Assembly: GCA_902593075.1 (NCBI GenBank)
Contig: CACJHA010000003.1
Location: forward strand, 1-59,468
Direction: 5' to 3'
Source of the DNA: an uncultured Bacteroidota bacterium
GTDB lineage: Bacteria; Bacteroidota; Bacteroidia; Flavobacteriales; Flavobacteriaceae
DNA length: 59,468 bases
Part shown: positions 1 to 8,780 of the stretch, piece after piece
Layout of the letters: each line of letters opens with the position of its first letter
How positions within the stretch are numbered: the stretch's first letter is position 1
Program-made: the position numbers and the translations under genes
The notes under the pieces: model-generated
What the model was told of the DNA's origin: nothing
Databases searched by the model: none
Seen by the model: the letters and a program-made list of their open reading frames with translations, nothing else

Positions 1-310
1 TGGGTTTCCAACAACAAATTTTATTTTTGAAGGTTTTTTACCAAAAAAAAAGGGTAGAAACAAAAAGATTTTACAGCTGTCTAAAGAAACAAGGACTGTG
101 GTATTGTTTGAATCCCCACACAGGATTATTAAATTATTAAAGGAAATCAAAGATATATGTGGGATAGAAAAAAACATTTCTATATCTCGAGAAATTTCCA
201 AAATTTTTGAAGAGACTATTAGAGGAACTGTTAACGAATGTTTGTCACATTTTGAAAACAATGAACCAAAAGGAGAGTTTGTGATTTGCATTGAAGGATT
301 AAAAAGTTAA
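1..310 (+). CDS. rsmI: RsmI, 16S rRNA 2'-O-methyltransferase (3' part of gene)
   Basis: This is the C-terminal end of a gene that begins before the window; reading frame 2 is open from base 2 to the stop at 308-310. The translated start, GFPTTNFIFEGFLPKKKGR, followed by TVVLFESPHR, is the conserved middle of RsmI, which methylates the ribose of C1402 in 16S rRNA using S-adenosylmethionine. The family is about 220-290 residues long, so roughly the last 100 residues are here. The SREISKIFEETIRGT stretch and the final GEFVI segment also fit the family. recJ starts 2 bases after the stop, so the two are probably co-transcribed. Confidence 0.9.
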   Translation, partial: GFPTTNFIFEGFLPKKKGRNKKILQLSKETRTVVLFESPHRIIKLLKEIKDICGIEKNISISREISKIFEETIRGTVNECLSHFENNEPKGEFVICIEGLKS

Positions 311-312
311 TT

Positions 313-2004
313 ATGCGATGGGAACCCAAACCAATTCCAAATGATGAGGTAATAAAACTTCTTCAAAGCCAGATAGGCGTTTCAAGGGGCATATCAATCA
401 TATTAGCTCAAAGAGGGATAAATAACTATGAAAGGGCGAAATCCTTTTTTCGCCCGAAGTTTAATAATCTTCATGACCCATTTTTGATGAAGGATATGGA
501 ATTTGCTACAGATAGAATTAACAGAGCCATAAATAATGAAGAAAAAATTTTAATATATGGAGATTATGATGTAGATGGAGTTACTTCAACTGCGTTGTTA
601 ACTACTTTTCTAAGACAAAAAACGAATAATATTTTTCCATACATTCCAAATCGTGAGACTGAGGGTTATGGAGTTTCAGTCAATGGAATCAACGAAGCTA
701 TAAAAAAAGGGATTTCTCTAATCATTTCAATAGATTGTGGTATAAAGGCATTAGAAGAGGTAGAATATGCCAAATCAAATAATATTGATTTTATAATTTG
801 TGATCATCATTTGCCAGAAAGTCAAATACCAAATGCGATTGCTGTATTGGATCCTAAAAGAGATGACTGTAAATATCCATTTAAGGAGCTATGTGGATGT
901 GGAATTGGATTTAAGTTGATTCAAGCTCTCTGTTTAGAATGGGGTATGAATACTCAACAACTAATTAATTATTTGGATTTAGTTTCTCTTGCAACCGTTG
1001 CAGATCAGGTGCCTTTGTGTGAAGAAAATAGAATAATTACATATTTAGGGCTTAAGCAAATTAATAAAAATCCTCGCCCTGGAATAAAAGCACTTTTATC
1101 AGATTTCAAAGGAGATAAGATTTCCACTTCGACATTAGTTTTCAAAGTATCTCCTAAAGTTAATGCAGCTGGCAGGATGAGACATGCAGCCCTAGCGCTT
1201 GAATTATTAATGTGTGAAAAACTTGAAGACACAATTAATCCGTCAAAACAGATAAGTTCAATTAATGCCGAAAGGCGAGAGGAAGACAAAAAAACCACGG
1301 AAGAGGCCCTTGTTCAAATAAAACTCAAAGAAGAAGAATCATTTTCTTTCACCTTAGTTTATAATGACAATTGGCATCCAGGTATAATTGGAATTGTTGC
1401 ATCGAGATTAATAGAAAAATATTATAGACCAACAATCGTTTTAACTAAAAAGGATCAATATTATATTGGTTCAGCTAGATCTATAAAAGGATTTGATATA
1501 TACAAGGCATTAAAAAAGTGTAGTAACCTCTTGGAACAATTTGGGGGTCATAAATATGCAGCAGGGTTAAAATTGCACGAATCAAAACTCGAATTATTTA
1601 AAAATGAATTCGAAGAGTTTTCTAATAAAAATATATCTGAAAAACAAAAAATAAAGACCTCTATTTATGATCTAGAAATCTCGTTAAGTGAACTGAATTT
1701 TAATTTTTTTAAAATTATAGAACAAATGGGGCCATTTGGACCAAATAATTTGAAGCCTATTTTTTGTTCTAGAAATTGTATAAGTACATCTCAGACTAGA
1801 ACTGTAGGTAAGGACAACCAACATTTACAAGTATACATAAAATCAAAAAATAAAATTTATAAAGGGATTGCTTTTGGCAGGGGAGATATATTAAATAAAA
1901 TAAATAAAAGTAAAGGGTTTGATATCCTATACTCTATAGAACAAAACAGTTGGAACGGTAACACCGAATTACAATTAGTTATCGTGGATTTAAAATTAAA
2001 ATAA
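313..2004 (+). CDS. recJ: RecJ, single-stranded-DNA-specific 5'-3' exonuclease
   Basis: RecJ degrades single-stranded DNA 5' to 3' in recombination and mismatch or base-excision repair. At 563 residues it has the usual length. The DHH phosphoesterase motifs are present: YGDYDVDGVTS near residue 82 and the DHH triad in CDHHLPES near residue 164, both manganese-binding. The C-terminal DHHA1 motif GGHKYAAGL lies near residue 411, followed by the OB-fold region. The ATG at 313 follows the rsmI stop by 2 bases. It converges on pgi with a 14-base gap in which I see no clear terminator. Confidence 0.96.
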   Translation: MRWEPKPIPNDEVIKLLQSQIGVSRGISIILAQRGINNYERAKSFFRPKFNNLHDPFLMKDMEFATDRINRAINNEEKILIYGDYDVDGVTSTALLTTFLRQKTNNIFPYIPNRETEGYGVSVNGINEAIKKGISLIISIDCGIKALEEVEYAKSNNIDFIICDHHLPESQIPNAIAVLDPKRDDCKYPFKELCGCGIGFKLIQALCLEWGMNTQQLINYLDLVSLATVADQVPLCEENRIITYLGLKQINKNPRPGIKALLSDFKGDKISTSTLVFKVSPKVNAAGRMRHAALALELLMCEKLEDTINPSKQISSINAERREEDKKTTEEALVQIKLKEEESFSFTLVYNDNWHPGIIGIVASRLIEKYYRPTIVLTKKDQYYIGSARSIKGFDIYKALKKCSNLLEQFGGHKYAAGLKLHESKLELFKNEFEEFSNKNISEKQKIKTSIYDLEISLSELNFNFFKIIEQMGPFGPNNLKPIFCSRNCISTSQTRTVGKDNQHLQVYIKSKNKIYKGIAFGRGDILNKINKSKGFDILYSIEQNSWNGNTELQLVIVDLKLK

Positions 2005-2018
2005 TTTAAATATGTTTT

Positions 2019-3635
2019 TTAGGAAAACAAATAATTTTCCAAGGAAAAAGAGGAGTTTTGATTATCCTTTTTAAGGATTTCATCAGCTAATTCCTTACCT
2101 AATTCGACACCCCATTGGTCATAACTAAAAATGTTCCATACGATTCCTTGAACAAAAATTTTATGTTCATAAATAGCGATCAATCGACCTATATTTTCAG
2201 GTGTAACTTTGTCAAAAATTATCGTATTCGATGGTTTATTCCCGTCAAAAACTTTATAAGGAGTTAAAAATTTAATTTCATCTTCATTTATTTTCTTTGA
2301 CACTAATTCTTTTTCAACTTCTCCCTCGTTCTTTCCTTTCATTAATGCATCCACTTGACCAATTAAATTTGCAAGTAGCTTTTTTTGGTGCTCATCATTT
2401 TTAAATAAAGAATTTTTAAACCCAATAAAATCTATTGGTATTAACTTTGTTCCTTGGTGAATGTGCTGAAAAAATGCGTGTTGAGAATTAGTGCCACTTG
2501 CGCCCCAAATTATTGGACTAGTTTGGTAATTTATTTTTTCACCCTCTCTATTTACATTTTTTCCATTACTTTCCATTACGCTCTGTTGTAAATATGATGG
2601 AAGACTCCTTAAATACTCCGTGTATGGAACAATAGCCTCTGTTTCAGCATTCCAAAAATTAGTATACCATATACCAATCATGGCTAAAATTTTTGGAATA
2701 TTATCATTAAATTTCGCTGTTTTAAAATGAAAATCAACTTCTTGAGCACCATTTAAAAGTTCTTGAAAGTTATCTTGACCAATTGCAAGAGCAATTGTAA
2801 TTCCGGCTGAACTCCATAACGAAAACCTTCCACCTACCCAATCATTCATAGGAAAAATTTTATCGCTAGAAATTCCAAAATCTTTTGTTTTGTCTAAATT
2901 ATTTGAAACTGCCACAAAATGTTTTGAAACAGCATCTTTATTCGTTTTTTCTATAAACCATTTTTTAATTGTTTCACCATTTGTCAATGTTTCTTGTGTC
3001 TTAAAACTTTTTGATACTATAATAAAGAGTGTTGTTTCAGGGTCTAAAACTTGTAATAAACTATGAATATGATCTCCATCTATATTTGATATGAATTTTA
3101 TATTTAGGTGATTTCTATAAAACTCTAGGGCCTCGGTAACCATTTTTGGGCCAAGATCAGAACCTCCAATTCCAATATTAACTATTGTTGATATTTTTTT
3201 TCCAGAAAAACCTAGATAATTACCGGTTATAATTTCATTTGAAAATTTAAAAATCCTTTCTCTTTCAGTTTTTATTTTTTCTATAATATCAATACCATCA
3301 TGGATTAATTTATCATTACTTTGATTTCTAACCGCAGTATGTAAAACTGCCCTTCGTTCGGTTTCATTGATTTTCCCCCCCTTAAAATATGATTCAATTG
3401 CGTCATCAAGTTTAATCTCTTCTGCAAGTTTCTCAAAAATCTCTAATGTTTTATCATTTATTCTATTTTTAGAATAATCTAAAAGTAAGTCACCAAATTT
3501 TATAGAAAATTTTTTAAACCTGTTCGAATCATTGGCAAAAAAGTGTGAAATAGTGTGACTTTTTATTTCGTTAAAGTGATTTTTTAAATCTCTCCAACCT
3601 TTTGTTTTTATGGGATTAATTTTTGGTAAAGTCAT
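2019..3635 (-). CDS. pgi: Glucose-6-phosphate isomerase
   Basis: Cytosolic enzyme interconverting glucose 6-phosphate and fructose 6-phosphate in glycolysis and gluconeogenesis. The 538-residue length is normal for the long bacterial/eukaryotic type. Both family signatures are visible: the stretch GGRFSLWSSAG in the sugar-binding domain, and YDQWGVELGKEL near the C terminus. The GIGGSDLGP phosphate-binding motif lies in the first third. The ATG at 3635 is one base from the stop of the M23 peptidase gene, so pgi is the last gene of the uvrC-DUF3108-M23-pgi block. The linkage of M23 peptidase and pgi is one I recall from other flavobacteria. Confidence 0.97.
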   Translation of the reverse strand: MTLPKINPIKTKGWRDLKNHFNEIKSHTISHFFANDSNRFKKFSIKFGDLLLDYSKNRINDKTLEIFEKLAEEIKLDDAIESYFKGGKINETERRAVLHTAVRNQSNDKLIHDGIDIIEKIKTERERIFKFSNEIITGNYLGFSGKKISTIVNIGIGGSDLGPKMVTEALEFYRNHLNIKFISNIDGDHIHSLLQVLDPETTLFIIVSKSFKTQETLTNGETIKKWFIEKTNKDAVSKHFVAVSNNLDKTKDFGISSDKIFPMNDWVGGRFSLWSSAGITIALAIGQDNFQELLNGAQEVDFHFKTAKFNDNIPKILAMIGIWYTNFWNAETEAIVPYTEYLRSLPSYLQQSVMESNGKNVNREGEKINYQTSPIIWGASGTNSQHAFFQHIHQGTKLIPIDFIGFKNSLFKNDEHQKKLLANLIGQVDALMKGKNEGEVEKELVSKKINEDEIKFLTPYKVFDGNKPSNTIIFDKVTPENIGRLIAIYEHKIFVQGIVWNIFSYDQWGVELGKELADEILKKDNQNSSFSLENYLFS

Positions 3636-3636
3636 T

Positions 3637-4905
3637 TTAATTCATTGCTAATTTTATGTCTTGAGCCTCATCTTCAAAATAAAGACAGCTTAATTTTATT
3701 TTTAAGGGTTTAATTTCTTCAAAAAATTCAGCTTTTAGAGATTTCGAAATTGGTTTTGCCTCCGGTAATTTTTGTTTATAAGGGTCTACTTGTCTGCCAT
3801 TTTTCCAAAATCTATAGCATACATGTGGACCTGAAGTGTAACCAGTCATACCAACCCATCCAATAACGTCACCCTGTTTAACGTATTGACCAACTCTTAC
3901 TTTTCTTCTTTTCATATGCAGGTACTGGGTAGAATATTTATTATTATGTCTTATTTTAACATAATTTCCATTACCCTTTGCATATTTAGATTCGGTTACT
4001 CTTCCATTTGCAGTGGACATTATTGGGGTTCCGATTGGAGCTGCGTAATCTGTTCCTTTATGAGGTTTAACACGTCCGTAGTATGCAATTCTTCTTTTCA
4101 AATTATATCTTGACGAGATGCGACTAAATTTAACAGGTGATTTTAAGAATGCCCTCCTTAAGTTTTTAGCCTTATCATCAAAATAATCTACAATTCCCTT
4201 ATTTTTATCCGAAATAAATTCGAAAGCATAAAGACCTTTTCCTCTATGCTCAAAGTAGGCTGCTTTAATCTTTTCAATCCCAATTGATATGCTATCGTCA
4301 ACAAACTTCTCGTTATATATAACTTTAAAGCGATCACCTTTGTCAAGTCTTGTAAAGTCAATTGTCCAAGCGTATACATCTGCCAAAAAATATGTTAGCA
4401 TACTATTGTAACCACTATTTATCATTGTTTCGTACAAAGAACTTTTTATGGTACCAGTTGCTTGTAACTCTACGATTCTTACAGGTTTCTCTATTTTTTC
4501 CCCATAAATACTGTCTCTTAAATGCACAACAGTGTAACTTAGGGCCCCAGGGTGATAAATAAAATATTTTGGAGTACTAATACTATCTTTAGTAAATAGC
4601 AGAGTGTAAGGTTTTCCAATTTGCAGTTTTCTAATATTTATTGAACTTTTTATTTTCTGAAGTATATGGTAAACCTCTGGATAATCGATTCCGTTGTTTT
4701 CTAATATGTCTCCAAACGTATCTCCCCTTTTTATTTTATATTCTTTTGAGGAAAACTTATTAAAATCAAGACCATAGTGAATGTCAGGTTTTTCAATTAC
4801 TACATCACTTATCCGAATAGGGTTAGGTGTTTTTTTTTCATTTTTACAACTGAGTATTGTTATAATAAAAAAAAAGGACACTATTTTGAAAAGATAATCT
4901 TTCAT
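3637..4905 (-). CDS. M23-family (LytM) peptidoglycan metallopeptidase, lipoprotein
   Basis: Predicted periplasmic cell-wall hydrolase or regulator of cell-wall hydrolysis, 422 residues. The N terminus is hydrophobic and ends in TILSC, a lipobox. A LysM/OapA-like segment (KIKRGDTFGDILENNGI) near residues 57-73 probably binds peptidoglycan. The C-terminal LytM domain shows the first zinc motif HxxxD in KPHKGTDYAAP. The second motif, normally HxH in GPHLH, reads GPHVC here, so one metal-ligand histidine is replaced by cysteine. I recall that this variant is common in Bacteroidota M23 proteins; activity is therefore likely but not assured. It follows DUF3108 by 76 bases and precedes pgi by one base. 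Confidence 0.9.
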   Translation of the reverse strand: MKDYLFKIVSFFFIITILSCKNEKKTPNPIRISDVVIEKPDIHYGLDFNKFSSKEYKIKRGDTFGDILENNGIDYPEVYHILQKIKSSINIRKLQIGKPYTLLFTKDSISTPKYFIYHPGALSYTVVHLRDSIYGEKIEKPVRIVELQATGTIKSSLYETMINSGYNSMLTYFLADVYAWTIDFTRLDKGDRFKVIYNEKFVDDSISIGIEKIKAAYFEHRGKGLYAFEFISDKNKGIVDYFDDKAKNLRRAFLKSPVKFSRISSRYNLKRRIAYYGRVKPHKGTDYAAPIGTPIMSTANGRVTESKYAKGNGNYVKIRHNNKYSTQYLHMKRRKVRVGQYVKQGDVIGWVGMTGYTSGPHVCYRFWKNGRQVDPYKQKLPEAKPISKSLKAEFFEEIKPLKIKLSCLYFEDEAQDIKLAMN

Positions 4906-4981
4906 TTCATTACAAATTTCGTGAAGTTTTTGACCTCTTTTTAAAATGCTAATAATGACTTATCAAAAAAGTTAACAACAA

Positions 4982-5782
4982 TTAATTGGTAATAATATTA
5001 AAAGGATGATTTAAGTTCTTAAAGTTTTCTAGGTCGCATTCTATAGAGCCAATTTTTAAGTCTGCTTTCATTTTTACAGGAATTTTATTTTTGTCATTGC
5101 TTATCCATAGAGTCACACTTTCTTGTTCTTTAAATACCCTGCCGCTTTGAACATATGGCCGGAACTTCATACATTCAACCTTACCAAATTTAGTGTTCAG
5201 AAAATCATAACCTAAGAATCTAAGTTTAAATAAATAGTTTTCTTCATCGAAAAACATGTTTATATTTATTTCCTCCTTAATTTCTAAGTTATCAGTATTA
5301 TAAAAATTTCTTAGATAATAAAATGCTGAAATTAAGTCTTGTGCGTTTGAATTAATATCAAAGTTTAAAATTCTATTGTTTTTTTTATCATTCAATTTGA
5401 CAGTGTTTAGGTCATGATTGAAAAACATCTCAAGATTTTTCGTATATCCGCCTTCGTAAATATCTCTAATAAACCACACCGGTAAGCCATTGGATTCTTT
5501 AAAGTATGATTCGTAATAGTCTTCAACTTTAAAAAAAAATCTCAATAAACCAGTGGATCTTCCATATCCTTTAGCATGAAAAACGGATATGCTGTCTAAT
5601 TTTTTTTTCTCTAATTCGATTTCAATTTCACTTGCATTGAAAAACCCGTAATGAACTCTAAATTGAAGCCACTCTCCTTCCTTAAAAGAATTAATTGAAT
5701 TTGAGAGAAACCTTTTTTTATTTGTTTGCGAGTAAGAAAATGAAAAAGTAAAAATGTAAATGGCTATAAATATTTTTTTCAT
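4982..5782 (-). CDS. Secreted DUF3108 domain protein
   Basis: A 266-residue secreted protein with a signal peptide (MKKIFIAIYIFTFSFSYSQ). The body resembles DUF3108: an opening WLQFRVHYGFFNASEIEIE, then a predicted beta-rich barrel with VECMKFRPYVQSGRVF and a VTLWISNDKNKIPVKMKADLK closing segment. DUF3108 proteins are thought to be periplasmic lipid- or envelope-associated beta barrels; no reaction is known. Its ATG overlaps the uvrC stop by 4 bases (ATGA), so translation is probably coupled to uvrC. The association with uvrC and an M23 peptidase suggests an envelope role, but this is inference. Confidence 0.8.
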   Translation of the reverse strand: MKKIFIAIYIFTFSFSYSQTNKKRFLSNSINSFKEGEWLQFRVHYGFFNASEIEIELEKKKLDSISVFHAKGYGRSTGLLRFFFKVEDYYESYFKESNGLPVWFIRDIYEGGYTKNLEMFFNHDLNTVKLNDKKNNRILNFDINSNAQDLISAFYYLRNFYNTDNLEIKEEININMFFDEENYLFKLRFLGYDFLNTKFGKVECMKFRPYVQSGRVFKEQESVTLWISNDKNKIPVKMKADLKIGSIECDLENFKNLNHPFNIITN

Positions 5783-7509
5783 TTATTTATTGTATTAAAT
5801 ATTCTTTCCCCTTTTTTTTCTCCAAACAAACCAACGAATTCTTCCACGCTAGAATCTTTAATTCTCTTTACGCTTTTAAACTCTTTTAAAAGTAATTCCT
5901 TAGTTTTTGGCCCTATTCCTTTTAACTCGTCTAAATAAGAATTAAAACTACTTTTAATTCTTTTTTTTCTATGAAAATTAATTCCAAAGCGGTGAGCTTC
6001 ATTTCTAAGTTGCTGAATAATTTTTAATGTCTCAGATCTTTTATCAAGATAAATTGGAATCGGGTCTGCTGGGGAAAAGATTTCTTCAAGTCTTTTTGCA
6101 ATTCCAATCAACGATATTTGCTTTTCAATTCCCAAAGATTTAATGGCTTTCATTGCTGATGAAAGTTGACCTTTACCTCCATCTACAACAATAAGTTGAG
6201 GCAAGTTTTGTCCTTGATTAATTAATCTTTTATATCTTCTAAATACGACTTCTTTCATTGAAGCGAAATCATCAATTCCCTTTACATCTTTGATATTATA
6301 AAGTCTGTATTCGTTTTTTGATGGTTTCCCATTTTTAAAAACAACACAAGCTGCAACTGGATTTGTCCCATGCAAATTTGAATTATCAAAACATTCAATG
6401 TGTTCAGGTTTATTGTTAAGTCGAAGGTCCAATTTCATTTGCTCCAATATTCTATTTTTATGTTTTTCAGGATCTATAACTTTCATTTGATTGATTTTTT
6501 CAATCCTATAAAATTTTGCATTTCTAAGAGAAAGTTCAAGTAGTTTTTTCTTCTCTCCTAATTTCGGAACATGAACCTTAATTTTTTCACCTAGATTAAT
6601 TTTAAAAGGCAGGTAAACTTGATTTGTCTTCAAACTAAAAAGGTTTCTCATTTCAATTATAGCTAGAGATAAAAGATTTTTTTTATTTTCATTTAACTTT
6701 TTTTTAATTTCTACAGAGTGAGACCTAATGATAGAACCATAAGCAATTTGAAGGAAATTTACGTAAGCGTGAGATTCGCCATCGACAATTGAGAACACAT
6801 CAACATTATTAATTTTTGGATTTACAATTGTTGACTTTGACTGATATTTTTCTAGAGATATAATTTTATCTTTTAAAATTTGAGCTTCTTCATATTTTTC
6901 TTCACCTGATAGACTAACCATTTCTTTTTTTAAATGATTTAAACAAAATTTAAGGTTCCCTTTAATAAGCTCTTTTATAGAGTCTTTGTTTTTATCAAAC
7001 AATTTAATTGATTGTTCTTTACTCCTAATCTTAAGTAAGTGGTTAAGTTCATGATTTAAGAAAGGATAAATTTCTTTTATTAAGGCTAAAAGTATTTTCA
7101 AATGTTTCACACTCGTGTATGGACCAAAATATTCTGCATTTTTAATTTTATTATCCCTTGTATAAAATATTTTAGGGGGAAGTTTTTGTAGACATATCCA
7201 GGGATATGTTTTATCATCCTTTAATAATACATTATATCTTGGTTTATATTCTTTAATTAAACTATTTTCCAATAAAAGAGCATCAGTCTCAGTTTCTACA
7301 ATAATATGTTTTACTAAAAAAATTTTTTTTACTAATAACCGAGTTCTATTGTTATCATGATTTTTAGTAAAATAGGATTTGACCCTTTTTTTTAGATTTT
7401 TAGCTTTGCCTATATATAAAATTTCACTTTTTTCATTGTAAAATTGATAAACTCCTGGGTTTTCAGGGAGAGTATCAAGCTGAATGGATATAGTTTTATC
7501 TTTATACAT
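5779..7509 (-). CDS. uvrC: UvrC, nucleotide-excision-repair endonuclease subunit
   Basis: UvrC makes both incisions around a lesion marked by UvrAB. In the 576 residues, an N-terminal GIY-YIG nuclease domain is seen (PGVYQFYNEKSEILYIGKAK, roughly residues 18-37). It is followed by a UVR/UvrB-binding segment (EEKYEEAQILKDKI) and the RNase-H-like nuclease domain with ECFDNSNLHGTNPVA. The protein ends in helix-hairpin-helix repeats (LDELKGIGPKTKELLL). It is divergent from the 5-formyl-THF cyclo-ligase with a 52-base shared upstream region and opens the DUF3108-M23-pgi block. Confidence 0.97.
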   Translation of the reverse strand: MYKDKTISIQLDTLPENPGVYQFYNEKSEILYIGKAKNLKKRVKSYFTKNHDNNRTRLLVKKIFLVKHIIVETETDALLLENSLIKEYKPRYNVLLKDDKTYPWICLQKLPPKIFYTRDNKIKNAEYFGPYTSVKHLKILLALIKEIYPFLNHELNHLLKIRSKEQSIKLFDKNKDSIKELIKGNLKFCLNHLKKEMVSLSGEEKYEEAQILKDKIISLEKYQSKSTIVNPKINNVDVFSIVDGESHAYVNFLQIAYGSIIRSHSVEIKKKLNENKKNLLSLAIIEMRNLFSLKTNQVYLPFKINLGEKIKVHVPKLGEKKKLLELSLRNAKFYRIEKINQMKVIDPEKHKNRILEQMKLDLRLNNKPEHIECFDNSNLHGTNPVAACVVFKNGKPSKNEYRLYNIKDVKGIDDFASMKEVVFRRYKRLINQGQNLPQLIVVDGGKGQLSSAMKAIKSLGIEKQISLIGIAKRLEEIFSPADPIPIYLDKRSETLKIIQQLRNEAHRFGINFHRKKRIKSSFNSYLDELKGIGPKTKELLLKEFKSVKRIKDSSVEEFVGLFGEKKGERIFNTINK

Positions 7510-7523
7510 GATCTACAAGTAAA

Positions 7524-7531
7524 CAAAATTA
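7524..7531 (-). promoter_or_regulatory. Candidate -7 box of the uvrC promoter
   Basis: The minus strand reads TAATTTTG, matching the Bacteroidota -7 consensus TAnnTTTG, 15 bases before the uvrC ATG. No good TTG -33 element sits at the expected 19-21 base spacing, so the call rests on the -7 box and location only. Confidence 0.4.
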
Positions 7532-7561
7532 ATTCTTTTCTTTGTTGAGATATATTAAACA

Positions 7562-8122
7562 TTGGATAAAAAAACTTTAAGATTATTATATAAGAAAAAA
7601 AGAGCTGAACTGGACTCTGTAAAAATTGAGGAGTTAAGTATTAAAATAGCAAATCAAATTCTCACAATACCTATGTGGGGTTTCGACAACTTCCATATAT
7701 TCATGGGAGTGAATAAATTGAAAGAAATTAATACAAATTACATTATTTCTGTTCTCCAAGGGAGGGATAAAAATATTATTATTCCTAAAGTTATTTCAAA
7801 TTCCAAGTTGACTCATTATTTGTTAAACGACACGACCAAACTTAAATTAAATCAATGGGGTGTATTAGAACCAATAAATGGTATCAAAGTAAAACCAAAA
7901 AAAATCCAAGTTGTTTTTGTTCCTTTACTCGCATATGATTGTTATGGGAACAGGGTTGGTTATGGCAAGGGATATTATGACAAATTTTTGGCTAAATGTG
8001 GCGATGAATGCTTAAAAATAGGGTTATCATTTTTCACCCCAGAAAAAAAAATACTGACCTCTCCTTTAGATATCAAGCTTAATCTTTGCGTGACTCCAAA
8101 AAAAATTTACAATTTTAATTAG
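7562..8122 (+). CDS. 5-formyltetrahydrofolate cyclo-ligase family protein
   Basis: ATP-dependent enzyme turning 5-formyl-THF into 5,10-methenyl-THF, 186 residues as usual. The N-terminal basic segment DKKTLRLLYKKKRAEL and the signature VFVPLLAYDCYGNRVGYGKGYYDKFL (positions 7915-7992) are diagnostic: the conserved D, R, GYGKGYYD residues bind ATP-phosphate and folate. The start must be the TTG at 7562, because a TAA stop lies two codons upstream and the next ATG is far inside the fold. It overlaps the lspA end by 8 bases tail to tail. Confidence 0.93.
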   Translation: MDKKTLRLLYKKKRAELDSVKIEELSIKIANQILTIPMWGFDNFHIFMGVNKLKEINTNYIISVLQGRDKNIIIPKVISNSKLTHYLLNDTTKLKLNQWGVLEPINGIKVKPKKIQVVFVPLLAYDCYGNRVGYGKGYYDKFLAKCGDECLKIGLSFFTPEKKILTSPLDIKLNLCVTPKKIYNFN

Positions 8123-8768
8123 TTAAAAATTTCCTATTAAAAAAGATTATAATTGCTATTCCTAAACTGATTGATGAGTCAGCAAGATTAAAAACGTATT
8201 CAAAAAAAGTATACGGTTCCCCTCCAACAAATGGAATCCATTTTGGCCATATCCAAGTGAAAATTGGAAATTGTAGCATGTCAACAACATGACCAAAAAA
8301 AAATGGAGCATAGCCCTTATCAGGAAGAAATGTTGCCACTTGCCCATAGCTATGTGAAAAGATAGCTCCATAAAAAATGGAATCTAATAAATTACCAACG
8401 GCTCCAGCGAAGATAAGGCATAATGACAATAAAAAAGAATTTGAAGTTTTCTCCTGAAAAGATTTTTTTATCCAGTAACCAAGAAAAAAGATTGCAACTA
8501 TCCTTATTATTGATAATAATAATTTTGATATCTCATCATCTAGAAAAGGAATGAAATCGCTTAGTTTCGTTCCCCACGCCATCCCCTTATTTTCAATAAA
8601 TAGGAGCTTGAAAAATCCATAATCAAGTATGGCATCATCACCATAAAGTGTTAAAGGGAAATGCAGTTTTATATAAATTTTAGAAAATTGATCTAATAAT
8701 ATCACAGCGAATATTATATAAAGGGCTCTTTTGAGATTAATTTTTGGGAAGGAAAAATTTAAACGCAT
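8115..8768 (-). CDS. lspA: LspA, lipoprotein signal peptidase (signal peptidase II)
   Basis: Inner-membrane aspartyl protease that removes signal peptides from prolipoproteins. In the 217 residues I see four hydrophobic segments and the conserved blocks LLDQFSK (near residue 25), ENKGMAWG (near 60), GNLLDSIFYG with catalytic Asp129, and FNLADSSISLG with catalytic Asp197. It is somewhat longer than E. coli LspA because of an insertion between the two catalytic aspartates (about residues 138-185), which I recall as usual for Bacteroidota. It is the last gene of the ileS-dksA operon, 12 bases after the GIN-like gene. Many lipoproteins in this window would be its substrates. Confidence 0.95.
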   Translation of the reverse strand: MRLNFSFPKINLKRALYIIFAVILLDQFSKIYIKLHFPLTLYGDDAILDYGFFKLLFIENKGMAWGTKLSDFIPFLDDEISKLLLSIIRIVAIFFLGYWIKKSFQEKTSNSFLLSLCLIFAGAVGNLLDSIFYGAIFSHSYGQVATFLPDKGYAPFFFGHVVDMLQFPIFTWIWPKWIPFVGGEPYTFFEYVFNLADSSISLGIAIIIFFNRKFLTN

Positions 8769-8780
8769 GTCTAAAAATAA

